This document shows, in pieces, positions 8,194 through 16,086 of a stretch of 64,000 nucleotides of DNA. Under the pieces are notes generated by a model. The model made no database searches. It was given only the letters and a program-made list of their open reading frames with translations, and had not been told where the DNA came from. Where the stretch lies: assembly GCA_963795715.1 (NCBI GenBank), contig CAWCIY010000003.1, positions 124,001-188,000 on the forward strand, given 5' to 3'. The translations under genes and the position numbers were made by a program. This stretch comes from JAFEDN01 sp963795715. GTDB taxonomy: Bacteria; Pseudomonadota; Gammaproteobacteria; Coxiellales; Coxiellaceae. How positions within the stretch are numbered: the stretch's first letter is position 1; each line of letters begins with the position of its first letter.

Positions 8194-8223
8194 GCGCGAA
8201 GCAAGTTCGCGCTTTGTTTTTTT
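8194..8223 (+). terminator. Rho-independent terminator after dotB
   Basis: A perfect 7-bp stem GCGCGAA/TTCGCGC with a 5-base loop is followed by TTTGTTTTTTT, 25 bp after the dotB stop. The preceding bases (GATTTCGCTCCGCGCGAA) recur at 17090 inside a copy of the palindromic repeat. The terminator therefore seems to be built from repeat sequence. Confidence 0.75.
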
Positions 8224-8232
8224 CTAATGCTG

Positions 8233-8251
8233 TGCTATCATTATGATAGCA
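8233..8251 (+). promoter_or_regulatory. 19-bp inverted repeat, probable autoregulatory operator of the toxin-antitoxin pair
   Basis: TGCTATCAT-T-ATGATAGCA is a perfect 9-bp inverted repeat with a single central base. It lies 16 bp before the antitoxin start and includes a possible -10 (TATGAT). FitA/VapB-type antitoxins bind such palindromes over their own promoter. Confidence 0.65.
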
Positions 8252-8266
8252 AACCCCGGAGATTTT

Positions 8267-8500
8267 ATGGCACAATTGTTAATACGCGATATGAAGCCGG
8301 AAATTATTAAACACTTAAAGCGCAGAGCCAAACAGCATCACAGATCTCTACAAGGCGAACTGAAATATATCGTCGAAGCCGCTGTCTCGACCATGACTAT
8401 CGAAGAGATGAAAGAAGTCAGTCAAGGGTGGCAAAAGCGTTTAAAATCAAATTCTTTCACCGATAGCGCCGATTTGCTACGAGAGGATAGAAATCGTTGA
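8267..8500 (+). CDS. FitA/VapB-like ribbon-helix-helix antitoxin
   Basis: The 77-residue protein starts MAQLLIRDMKPEIIKHLKRR, a ribbon-helix-helix DNA-binding N-terminus of the FitA type (beta strand LLIRD, then helix KPEIIKHLKRRAKQHHRSLQ). An acidic, arginine-ended tail could wrap the toxin. I chose the ATG at 8267 because GGAG lies six bases upstream; an earlier in-frame ATG would start inside the operator palindrome. The TGA stop overlaps the toxin's TTG start. It probably neutralises the following PIN nuclease and represses the promoter at the palindrome. Confidence 0.8.
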   Translation: MAQLLIRDMKPEIIKHLKRRAKQHHRSLQGELKYIVEAAVSTMTIEEMKEVSQGWQKRLKSNSFTDSADLLREDRNR

Positions 8501-8916
8501 AAAAACTAGTAGTTGACGCAAGCGTAGCCATTAAATGGTTTATACCCGAAATTCATAGCGAAAAAGCGATTCTGCTTCTGGATAATCCAATTAAATTTTT
8601 AGCACCAAACCTTATTTACGCCGAAATCTGCAATATTCTGTGGAAAAAACTACGATTAAAAGAATTGACCCCGACGGTAGCACAAGGAATTTTAAATGAT
8701 TTCAAAAGACTACCCTTAGACATCAAGGACAATCAGTTTTTATTAGAAATCGCTTGGGATATTGCCACAAAGTATCAACGCAGTTTCTACGATAGTTTAT
8801 ATCTGGCACTGGCGTACATTGAAAATTGTTCATTCATCACTGCAGACCAAGCCTTCGTAAATGCCTTAAAAACAACCGATTTAAAATCTTTGCTTCTTTG
8901 GGTAGAAGACATTTAA
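8497..8916 (+). CDS. VapC-like PIN-domain toxin (RNase)
   Basis: This is a 139-residue PIN-domain protein and a predicted Mg-dependent endoribonuclease toxin. Acidic residues are at the expected places: Asp in VVDASVAIKWF, Glu in LIYAEICNILW, Asp in YDSLYLALA and Asp in ITADQAF. Initiation is at TTG, with the antitoxin stop overlapping (TTGA), typical of coupled toxin-antitoxin expression. It sits between the dotDCB terminator and the BCCT-like gene. The downstream gene starts 20 bp later and may share the transcript. Confidence 0.82.
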   Translation: MKKLVVDASVAIKWFIPEIHSEKAILLLDNPIKFLAPNLIYAEICNILWKKLRLKELTPTVAQGILNDFKRLPLDIKDNQFLLEIAWDIATKYQRSFYDSLYLALAYIENCSFITADQAFVNALKTTDLKSLLLWVEDI

Positions 8917-8936
8917 CCACGGAATAGGAAGTATTT

Positions 8937-10253
8937 ATGAAAATCTTGAAATCTTACTGGAGTTGGATACCTCTGGGAATTTTGATCGCTTTACTAGTCG
9001 CCGCGATCATTCTCTATTTTCCATGGGCAGGGCAAATATTCAAAATACATTGGTTGATTTTAGTAATAGTCTTGGTCATTGCCTGCGGCCCGTGGGGTAA
9101 GATTCGGTTGGGGCAAGCAGAGGAACCACCGCGGTACCGGCCTTGGGCTTGGCTGCTACAAGTAATATTTTTACAAGTCTGTTATATCGCAGTTTTTTGG
9201 GGAATCAGTGTCGTCTGCGCGCAGAGCCTACCCATATTAACTTCTCATCAACCTGCTATTTTTCAAAAAACCATGCTTCAATTAGGAACGAACGAAGGAC
9301 TATTCCCCTGGGCGTTTGTGGCATTACTAGGAATTATTTTCGGGTTTTATAGCTACAACCGTCGTATGGATGCTTATTTTGCTGCTACCGTATCTAACTT
9401 CCGCAAGCGGGAAGCAGTGGATGTAGTAATCAATTTTATCGCCCGATTAGCAACCGCCCTAGCCTATGCGGGTACTTTGTGTTTAATAGCCTTGTTATGG
9501 GTTAGTTCCGCTGCAATTTTCCCCATTATAACCGATTTTCGTCTGACTCCTATCCTAGTCAGCATCATATTAATAGGAATTAGTTTCACTAAACTCTATC
9601 GAAGGAATGTAAAAAGAACATTTGGCAAAGAAATTCCCTTAATCCCCGGATTGTTTTTTTGGTTAATTTGTTTTGCAGTGGCTATTTGGTTAATCAATGG
9701 ATTTTTAGAACCTTGGACTAATATCCCTATATCACCACCCTCATTGTTAAAACACTGGCTTACTCAACCGTGGAATCAACTGTGGCTTATTTTTGCTAAT
9801 AGCTGGTGGCTTTTATGGAGTCCTATTTTAGCCATTAGCTCTGTTCGAATTTCTCGCGGCTATCGGCTACGATGGTTTATCTTGGTCCTATTGGCTTTTC
9901 CTTTATTCATAAGCATCGCTACTTGGCTGACCCGTCAATATTCCTGGGATTTGTCACCACAGATCGCTTCCGTTATCGCCGGGGCTGGTTTACTTGGAGT
10001 TTTAGGGTTAACCCTGCAAAAAAAAGCGGTTCCTAGCTTTATTTTGAGTTATTTGCCAAGGCAAGATCATTATAAATTCCGCTCCTACCAAACGACTGTA
10101 ATCAAAACTTCCCAGTTCGCGGTGGCAGTATTGTTTATCTATCTGCCTGGAGGAATGGCTATCATGCACTTCCTCGCTTTTGCCGCCGCCCTGCCGCTGA
10201 TACTTATTGGACTGGCAGGGGCTGTGGGCTGGTTTTATCAGCCCACAGATTAA
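8937..10253 (+). CDS. Polytopic membrane protein with similarity to BCCT transporters
   Basis: This 438-residue protein has about ten hydrophobic segments. Two stretches recall betaine/carnitine/choline (BCCT) transporters: WGKIRLGQAEEPPRYRPWAW...FWG near residues 53-90, and FPWAFVALLGIIFGFYSYNR near 123-142. The protein is shorter than normal BCCT members (about 500-650), lacks an obvious Trp-rich substrate motif and ends GWFYQPTD. The start is supported by AGGAAG seven bases upstream. Its end overlaps the end of dotA by 4 bp (convergent). I cannot tell whether it transports an osmolyte or is a degenerate relative with another role near the secretion system. Confidence 0.55.
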   Translation: MKILKSYWSWIPLGILIALLVAAIILYFPWAGQIFKIHWLILVIVLVIACGPWGKIRLGQAEEPPRYRPWAWLLQVIFLQVCYIAVFWGISVVCAQSLPILTSHQPAIFQKTMLQLGTNEGLFPWAFVALLGIIFGFYSYNRRMDAYFAATVSNFRKREAVDVVINFIARLATALAYAGTLCLIALLWVSSAAIFPIITDFRLTPILVSIILIGISFTKLYRRNVKRTFGKEIPLIPGLFFWLICFAVAIWLINGFLEPWTNIPISPPSLLKHWLTQPWNQLWLIFANSWWLLWSPILAISSVRISRGYRLRWFILVLLAFPLFISIATWLTRQYSWDLSPQIASVIAGAGLLGVLGLTLQKKAVPSFILSYLPRQDHYKFRSYQTTVIKTSQFAVAVLFIYLPGGMAIMHFLAFAAALPLILIGLAGAVGWFYQPTD

Positions 10254-12757
10254 TTAGTTTTGGCAGGACTAGTAGGAGAGGGTTTAGCTGGGGCGTTATC
10301 TCCTTGCAGACCTGTTTTATCCTTCTTAGGAGGAGTCCATTTGGTGTGCCCAGCCGCATCGCTCAATTTGCTAGCCGCTGCCGTAAGGCCTTGCTTCATA
10401 TGGTCTGCCGCACTGGTGACATCGTCGTGAACTTGAGGTGCACCGAGCCAGTTCCCGACGTATTTTATTAAATGCGATGGTAAAGAGAAACACGTGGTGG
10501 TCGCTAAATAAACCAACATGGTAAATATGCCCAAAAACATCGGGAATACAAACAATGGGATAATAAGCGTCATTATACTTAGATAAGGTGTGCCCCCGGC
10601 AAAAGTATGCCCCATTACAGCTCCTACACCTTGCAACAAGACATCTCCTGTGGGAGGACCAGAAACGGGCGATACATTATAGAAAATGTCAGTAGCAAAG
10701 CCCGAGAAGGTATATAATATCATGCTGAGCGACACCTGGCAGAGTATCATGGCCGCAAATAAACCGATCAGCATGAGTGACGGACGTAAAAATAGTGATA
10801 CTAACAACATCACCGATTGACTGGCCCTACCCAAAAAATCGTGGCCGTCCGGATGGGTTACACCCATGGCTACTAAGGGCGCAGCCACCATGCCTTCAAT
10901 CACTGCAATAATCCAACCAATCACCCCGAAAGTGAACACCATATAAGGGTACAGCGGCATGTAAATGCCTAAGCTGACACCGACCACAAAGAAACCGGCG
11001 CCTGCCGCCAAAATGATGGGTTGTATCCACTCAACCACCATTTTTACAGACCCGGCCAGCGGTTGAAACCCGGAACAAAAACTGGTGGAAATAGCAATCG
11101 GAAACAAGGCGATGGCTATGCCGATCCAAAGATCCCCCCCTAATTGCATACAGGAAATACCGATATTATGTAACCAGAGTATCGGTTCCGGACCCAAACC
11201 GAGCGGGCCAGCTTGAGTACTGAATTGCAAAAAGATCGAACCGATACCAGCTAACATGGGCATAAATAGCATCATTAACCATTTCAAAGCACCCGCAGCA
11301 CCCGGACTCACAGAGGTAGCGGTTCGGCCGGCGCTGCTAGCGGTGGCGAAGTTACCAAGATTGGTGTTCACCTTATCAATGTAAGTATTTGACCCAACTG
11401 CTGTCTTGTTCATTAACAAATTGTAAGTTTTGGGACTATCGGGGTCGAAGTTCAAAGCTGGTATGGTATATGCAGTTTCACCAGGAATCACTACCTTATA
11501 GCTTGCTCTTTGGTTCATCGCAGAATCATAGGCGCCTTCAACCCTTAATAAATCCCAATAATAACGGCCGGCAGTCATCCAGCCATCGATTTTAGCCTGT
11601 TTTACAAACTTCAATACCTCGGAGGTACTAGAGTTCAAGGCCGCGTTTTTTCTAACAATCGGATCTATCAAATTTTTAAAGTTGAGTAAGCCGCTGGTCA
11701 TTCCTTCGGGAACATTGGCATCATAATCTGCAGAATCAAAGCCAGTACAAGTTGCGCTGGTCGTACCATTGCCTTGGTTGCCGCAAACATACTGTTTAAC
11801 AGAAGGAAGCAAGTCGAAAATAACCTCACGTAAAGCCATATGATTATATTCGCAATCGGTACTATCATAATTGGTATTATTGGTTTTATCGGTAGGTTTT
11901 ACACAGTTCAATGTAGTTTGCGTAGCTGTTTGATTCCAGCTCAGAGCACCGCAGGTGGCATGGCCGCCCTTTCCGGGAAAGAAAAACTTAAATTGCTCGG
12001 TGTCTTCATTTATACTAAAGTCCTGTTGGCTGCTAACTCCGCTATCACTGGGACTGTTATCGCTATCAACAGAACTTTGCACCATGCATGCTTCCATAGC
12101 CATGATCTTTTGAATCATACTTAAATTAGACCAACTACCACTGACTGAGAGCGCAGTCCCATTTGCATCGGATTTCCCTAATACCGCAGTGGTATCATCT
12201 TCATTCATAAAAGACGGTTTGTGGATATCAGCGCCCACAGACGAATTCTGAACTGGCCGGCTCCACAAAGCCCCGCCCGAATACATATAATCTAAGCCAT
12301 ACTCCCAAATTTGATCGGCTAATTTAACCCCCTGCACTACCACTTGCATGACAATGCCTTGTAATAAAGTGTAACCAGTGGAGGGACTGGGAATGAGTAA
12401 GCCAAAGCCTAAAGCGACGCGTAAGGCGACCATATGAACAGACTTGGCGCCATCTTGCTGCATGAAACTGCCATGTGGTAAGGCTTTAAACACCACGCCT
12501 AAAACAGTAAAGCCCAGCCAGCAACCGGATAGGATTAATATACCTTGGTTAAATTGGTAGAGTAGTTTACCTAACATTTGGCCCGAAGTGCCGTTGAGTA
12601 CTCCGCTGACCGTGCCGAATACTGAGGATAAGTAAGCAATCGACAAGTCGGTTTTGTTGGCTACAGCACTGCTGTAAATTTGAGGATTACTGGAATCTGC
12701 CCAGGCTACTCCAGTAAATAACAGGAGTAAAAATATGCTATATAAATATTTTTTCAT
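10250..12757 (-). CDS. dotA: DotA, polytopic membrane protein of the Dot/Icm system
   Basis: DotA is a large polytopic protein needed for Dot/Icm function and found both in the inner membrane and secreted in Legionella. I place the start at the ATG 12757-12755 (MKKYLYSIFLLLLFTGVAWA, a signal peptide), which shares one base with the icmV stop and follows GAGG. That gives 835 residues, shorter than the 1048 of Legionella. Hydrophobic segments cluster at about residues 60-80 and 110-145 and again in the C-terminal third (IGSIFLQF, IGIAIALFPI, YMVFTFGVIGWIIAVIEGMVAAPLVAMGVTH). Between them lies a large, Cys-containing periplasmic region. The tail is Lys/Pro rich (KPSPTSPAKTN). Confidence 0.93.
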   Translation of the reverse strand: MKKYLYSIFLLLLFTGVAWADSSNPQIYSSAVANKTDLSIAYLSSVFGTVSGVLNGTSGQMLGKLLYQFNQGILILSGCWLGFTVLGVVFKALPHGSFMQQDGAKSVHMVALRVALGFGLLIPSPSTGYTLLQGIVMQVVVQGVKLADQIWEYGLDYMYSGGALWSRPVQNSSVGADIHKPSFMNEDDTTAVLGKSDANGTALSVSGSWSNLSMIQKIMAMEACMVQSSVDSDNSPSDSGVSSQQDFSINEDTEQFKFFFPGKGGHATCGALSWNQTATQTTLNCVKPTDKTNNTNYDSTDCEYNHMALREVIFDLLPSVKQYVCGNQGNGTTSATCTGFDSADYDANVPEGMTSGLLNFKNLIDPIVRKNAALNSSTSEVLKFVKQAKIDGWMTAGRYYWDLLRVEGAYDSAMNQRASYKVVIPGETAYTIPALNFDPDSPKTYNLLMNKTAVGSNTYIDKVNTNLGNFATASSAGRTATSVSPGAAGALKWLMMLFMPMLAGIGSIFLQFSTQAGPLGLGPEPILWLHNIGISCMQLGGDLWIGIAIALFPIAISTSFCSGFQPLAGSVKMVVEWIQPIILAAGAGFFVVGVSLGIYMPLYPYMVFTFGVIGWIIAVIEGMVAAPLVAMGVTHPDGHDFLGRASQSVMLLVSLFLRPSLMLIGLFAAMILCQVSLSMILYTFSGFATDIFYNVSPVSGPPTGDVLLQGVGAVMGHTFAGGTPYLSIMTLIIPLFVFPMFLGIFTMLVYLATTTCFSLPSHLIKYVGNWLGAPQVHDDVTSAADHMKQGLTAAASKLSDAAGHTKWTPPKKDKTGLQGDNAPAKPSPTSPAKTN

Positions 12758-13227
12758 TATTTTTTCCTCAGTAAGTTCAACCGAAAAGTATGAGCAAACC
12801 ACTCATAAAAAGTACAGCCCAAACGTCTTTGCCGCATCTGAAAACGATTAAAGTGTTCGCGGAAAGCATAGGCAAACAATAAAAAACCCAACATGAGACA
12901 GACGAAACTAGGTAAATAAAAATGTAATGACCATATATAAATGGTGTAGGCCAAAAGGGGGATGCTGAGTAAGCCGCAGAAATAAATGATTTGAGTGCTG
13001 CTTTGGATACGTTTTTGCAAATCCTTTTCAGTCATATTTAAACGCCGCATGGCTTGTTCAAAAGTTTCTGAGCCGATTTTGGCGGCTTCATGCTTTTCAG
13101 GATTAAAGGTGGCTTTGGCCAGGTCTTTAATGAGAACGGCGTTCCCCTTAATTTGGCCCATACCCAACCATTGGGGAAAATTCCAACCTTGAACTACTGT
13201 TTTTTTAACTACATTTTTAACGCCCAT
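12757..13227 (-). CDS. icmV: IcmV, small Dot/Icm membrane protein
   Basis: IcmV is an inner-membrane Dot/Icm protein of about 150 residues. The conserved core is FEQAMRRLNMTEKDLQKR, followed by two hydrophobic segments (IIYFCGLLSIPLLAYTIYIW, FVCLMLGFLLFAYAF). The C-terminal FQMRQRRLGCTFYEWF is the best family signature. The frame is open upstream to 13287, but the -10 of the PmrA-like promoter lies at 13298-13293. The start is therefore taken at the ATG 13227-13225 (MGVKNVVKK), which has GGAG seven bases upstream. This gives 156 residues. It is followed without gap by dotA. Confidence 0.92.
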   Translation of the reverse strand: MGVKNVVKKTVVQGWNFPQWLGMGQIKGNAVLIKDLAKATFNPEKHEAAKIGSETFEQAMRRLNMTEKDLQKRIQSSTQIIYFCGLLSIPLLAYTIYIWSLHFYLPSFVCLMLGFLLFAYAFREHFNRFQMRQRRLGCTFYEWFAHTFRLNLLRKK

Positions 13228-13292
13228 AACAAGCTCCAAAGTTCTAATAATATTTACCGCTATCTTACTAAAGACTAAAATAATCAACTGCT

Positions 13293-13325
13293 ATCTTAAC
13301 AGTCCAACCTTAAGGAACAATTAAG
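13293..13325 (-). promoter_or_regulatory. PmrA-like box and -10 for icmV-dotA
   Basis: On the minus strand, 13325-13306 reads CTTAATTGTTCCTTAAGGTT (half-sites 11 bp apart). After 7 bp comes TAAGAT at 13298-13293. It is divergent from the icmW box 56 bp away. Confidence 0.72.
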
Positions 13326-13380
13326 AAAAACCCTTTTTGGAATGCTAGCATTGAAGTAGAGAACAGTATATCATTAATTT

Positions 13381-13413
13381 CTTAATGATTCCTTAAGGTT
13401 TAGTCGTTACACT
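13381..13413 (+). promoter_or_regulatory. PmrA-like box and -10 for icmW-icmX
   Basis: CTTAATGATTCCTTAAGGTT occupies 13381-13400. After 7 bp comes TACACT (13408-13413). Spacing and half-site order repeat those of the dotD promoter. Confidence 0.73.
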
Positions 13414-13434
13414 ATACAAACAAAGGAGAAGAAA

Positions 13435-13887
13435 ATGCCTGATTTAAGTCACGAAACGGTTCATCAGTTTTGGAAAAACTACCAAGACCCGACCATTTAC
13501 CGGGTGATTAGTTTTATGGAGGGAGTCGAAGATTGGACCCATGATGGAGATCCCGAGTTGGAACAAGCGCTCCAAAACTTGGGAAAGACGCTGGATAACA
13601 TTGAAAATGTTGAACTTCAGCAAGAGCAATGGATCGTGGAGTTAGTCACGCATCTTAAAACAGGGCGGGGTTTGCGGTTACTGATGTGTTTAGACAACGC
13701 CTACCCAGGCGCGGCAGCGAAAGTCTTAATGTATGCCGAAGAAAACACTAAATCAGAACAAGACAACCCAGGTATTTTTTTACGCCGCAACATTGTATTT
13801 GAGCGGTTGAGATTATTGGGACGGGTGTTTGCACCTGATCGTTTAAAATTGGTTTTAAAAGCGTTAGAGGATCGTGGTTATGCATAA
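13435..13887 (+). CDS. icmW: IcmW, Dot/Icm effector chaperone subunit
   Basis: IcmW is the partner of IcmS in the adaptor that brings effectors to DotL. The 150 residues align over their whole length with my memory of the Legionella protein: MPDLSHE at the start, MEGVEDWTHDGDPELEQA, KTGRGLRLLMCLDNAYPGAA and the terminal FLRRNIVFERLRLLGRVF...RLKLVLKALED. AAAGGAG precedes the ATG. It is the first gene of a unit with the next two genes and is driven by the PmrA-like promoter upstream. Its stop overlaps the start region of the following gene. Confidence 0.96.
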   Translation: MPDLSHETVHQFWKNYQDPTIYRVISFMEGVEDWTHDGDPELEQALQNLGKTLDNIENVELQQEQWIVELVTHLKTGRGLRLLMCLDNAYPGAAAKVLMYAEENTKSEQDNPGIFLRRNIVFERLRLLGRVFAPDRLKLVLKALEDRGYA

Positions 13888-14419
13888 ATGGCAATTATTG
13901 GGCATTGTTAGTTTAGGTTGCATTGGGCTGTGGGGTCCTTGCTTGGCCAATGACGCCGGGGCCTTGTTACCGAATCATGACATGATGGGTTGTTCAGTGC
14001 TTATCCAACAAGGCAGCGCTAACCCACCAAGCCTTAACCCGTCAGTAGACATGAACACTTTACAAACCTGTCTGGACAACTGTGATTCCTTATATAAGGA
14101 TTTAGGAGATCAAGGCCATATGGAAGATATGTTTCGCGGCTCCAATTATTGCCGAAAATCACTGAATAACCTTTATTACTCCAGTGTAGCGCAGACTATT
14201 AACGAACAACTGGACCAACAAACCCAGCAACAACATGCCGATCAACAACAGACATTACTTGAAAAAGTGGCTGGATTAATCAAGCAGAATCAGCAACAGA
14301 ATCAACAGTCCAATCAAATGACTGTGAATAACCCCAGTGAGCCAACACCCGCTCCAACAACGCCTCCGGCAAGTGCACCACAACAACCTGTGGCGCCACT
14401 GGATAACATTAAATGGTAA
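13880..14419 (+). CDS. Secreted or periplasmic Gln-rich protein between icmW and icmX
   Basis: The product has 179 residues from the ATG at 13880, nine bases after GAGG. It overlaps the icmW stop by 8 bp. A signal peptide (LLGIVSLGCIGLWGPCLA) is followed by a small domain with paired cysteines (DMMGCSVL, LQTCLDNCDSLY, NYCRKSLNNLYY). Then comes a Gln-rich, probably coiled segment (NEQLDQQTQQQHADQQQTLL) and a Pro/Thr/Ala-rich tail. I do not recognise a domain. Position and tight coupling suggest a periplasmic Dot/Icm accessory. I recall a gene of unknown function in the same slot in Coxiella, which I cannot verify here. Confidence 0.75.
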   Translation: MHKWQLLGIVSLGCIGLWGPCLANDAGALLPNHDMMGCSVLIQQGSANPPSLNPSVDMNTLQTCLDNCDSLYKDLGDQGHMEDMFRGSNYCRKSLNNLYYSSVAQTINEQLDQQTQQQHADQQQTLLEKVAGLIKQNQQQNQQSNQMTVNNPSEPTPAPTTPPASAPQQPVAPLDNIKW

Positions 14420-14436
14420 TAATGAAGAGAAAAGCT

Positions 14437-15819
14437 ATGATGAAAAAAACACGATTATTAGCGACTACTATCAGTCTGTTAACCGCCGCCGGCTTAGCCA
14501 ACGCTGCCGACAATAATACAAATAACCCTGCTCCCTCAGACGCCGGTGTTGTCTCCGCTATTCAGCAATTGGGCAATCGCATTGAGTCATTAACCAAAGC
14601 CCAAGTGAATTGGATCAATGAAAAAGCATTTAAATTGGAACAAAGTACCCTTTTAGCAATGCAACTCAATATTAAACAATCGGAAATTCAAACCGAAACT
14701 CAAACTAAAACACAATTGGAAAGTGACCGGGCGGTAAAACGTGCTTTAAAACCATTTTCGGCTGCGACCTTAACTTATACTACTAAAAGCCAGCCGGCAG
14801 TTCAGCTCGTGAGTGAAGAAGAAACCGCCCGGCAAAATTATATCAAACAACTTAAAGATGTGGATGCCAGTGACAGCATTTATTCTTTGGTTCAAGGTAT
14901 GGAGATCAGCTCTTACTGGTCTAAGAAGAATTTAACTGCGCCTGGACGTAATGATGACGCCCTGAACTTTGCCGCCTTGATTGAGCCCGAGGCTTATACT
15001 CAGGAACAAGCTAAAAATACCACCAATTTTATTGGTTATGCTACCAAACAATATCAAACTTATGACGCCGGCTTGGATTTAAGGACACTCCGTGACGCCT
15101 TTCAAAAATACCAAAAACAAGGCGTGAAAACTTTATCCCAGCAAATCGATGCATTTCGTAATAATAAAGATTATAAAGACTATCAGCTAACTATTCGCTC
15201 AATGACTGCTACAACTTCGGTATCTACTGATATCTTGAATGGTTTGGCTCAAGAACGTAAACCCATCACTAAAACTGAAGCAGACCCGCAATTAGAAGCA
15301 ATCAGCCGATTGATTGGTGTAGAGCCTCAAGTAGTTTCGGAAAAGAATGACAAAGGTGAATCCATCACATTGTATCGGTACGCCAGCCCCTATCAGATCG
15401 CCAAATATCGCGCCACTTATCGTTTAAGCAGTCCGCAATGGTATCAGGAAGTAGCCGGTGACTCAGCAGAAAATTTACAAAGAAAACAAGTTATATTGCT
15501 GAGCGAAATTTCCAGTCAACTATTTGAATTGCAAAAACAACATGAAAAAATGTTAGGCGTTTTAGCCATAATGAACCTACAATCGAACGAAGGGGCTTCG
15601 ATGTTACTCAAGAGCAAAGTGAATGATGTGAATACCGCCATCGCCAGTTTTGCCGCCGATGCCGGAACTAGCACCGCTCAACAGCAACAGGCAGCATCAG
15701 ATTCGTCCGGCGCTACCACAAATACTGATTCAGCGGGAAACAGCCCCACTAGCTATAGCACGAATCCGGACGATTATAAAAATGTAGATCCCAACAGCTA
15801 TACGGCTCCAGCGCAATAA
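14437..15819 (+). CDS. icmX: IcmX, periplasmic Dot/Icm protein
   Basis: IcmX is a periplasmic or secreted Dot/Icm protein required for pore formation and replication-vacuole biogenesis in Legionella. From the ATG at 14437 it has 460 residues, like Legionella IcmX (about 466). Upstream in-frame ATGs at 14413 and 14422 overlap the previous gene and have no ribosome binding site. A signal peptide (MMKKTRLLATTISLLTAAGLANA) is followed by a helical body with ISSYWSKKNLTAPGRNDDALNF, PYQIAKYRATYRLSSPQWYQ and a Ser/Gln-rich tail. It closes the icmW unit and is followed by a GC-rich repeat element. Confidence 0.85.
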   Translation: MMKKTRLLATTISLLTAAGLANAADNNTNNPAPSDAGVVSAIQQLGNRIESLTKAQVNWINEKAFKLEQSTLLAMQLNIKQSEIQTETQTKTQLESDRAVKRALKPFSAATLTYTTKSQPAVQLVSEEETARQNYIKQLKDVDASDSIYSLVQGMEISSYWSKKNLTAPGRNDDALNFAALIEPEAYTQEQAKNTTNFIGYATKQYQTYDAGLDLRTLRDAFQKYQKQGVKTLSQQIDAFRNNKDYKDYQLTIRSMTATTSVSTDILNGLAQERKPITKTEADPQLEAISRLIGVEPQVVSEKNDKGESITLYRYASPYQIAKYRATYRLSSPQWYQEVAGDSAENLQRKQVILLSEISSQLFELQKQHEKMLGVLAIMNLQSNEGASMLLKSKVNDVNTAIASFAADAGTSTAQQQQAASDSSGATTNTDSAGNSPTSYSTNPDDYKNVDPNSYTAPAQ

Positions 15820-15828
15820 CATAGGCAA

Positions 15829-16055
15829 GTCATTGCGAGCGTGAGCGAAGCAATCCAGTTCAATGTGAGTGCAAAGTCAATCACTGATACAAGCACTTTC
15901 GCTCACGCTTCTAATGACGCTCCTATTCCCTCTCCCGTACTCGGGAGAGGGTTAGGGTGAGAGGGCATCTGCTAAATTTCTGAGCCCCTCACCCCGACCC
16001 TCTCCCCCGTGTACGGGGGAGCCTCATTTTTTGGGGGTGGTTTACTCGCAATGAC
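15829..16055. repeat. Repeat element with GTCATTGCGAG inverted ends
   Basis: This 227-bp intergenic element begins GTCATTGCGAG and ends CTCGCAATGAC. Inside are two strong hairpins: CCCTCTCCCGTACTCGGGAGAGGG and a second pair around CTCCCCCGTGTACGGGGGAG. A related copy in the opposite orientation lies at 56521-56688, sharing the hairpins and the joining text GCATCTGCTAAATTTCTGAG. There is no coding capacity. It fills the gap between icmX and hldD and may end transcription from both sides. Confidence 0.75.
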
Positions 16056-16086
16056 GGGAATTAGTTAATCTCGTGAACGATTACAA

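Noticed and set aside
15829..16055. Possible CRISPR array, because of repeated GC-rich hairpins
   Set aside because: There are only two different hairpins, no regular spacers and no cas genes.
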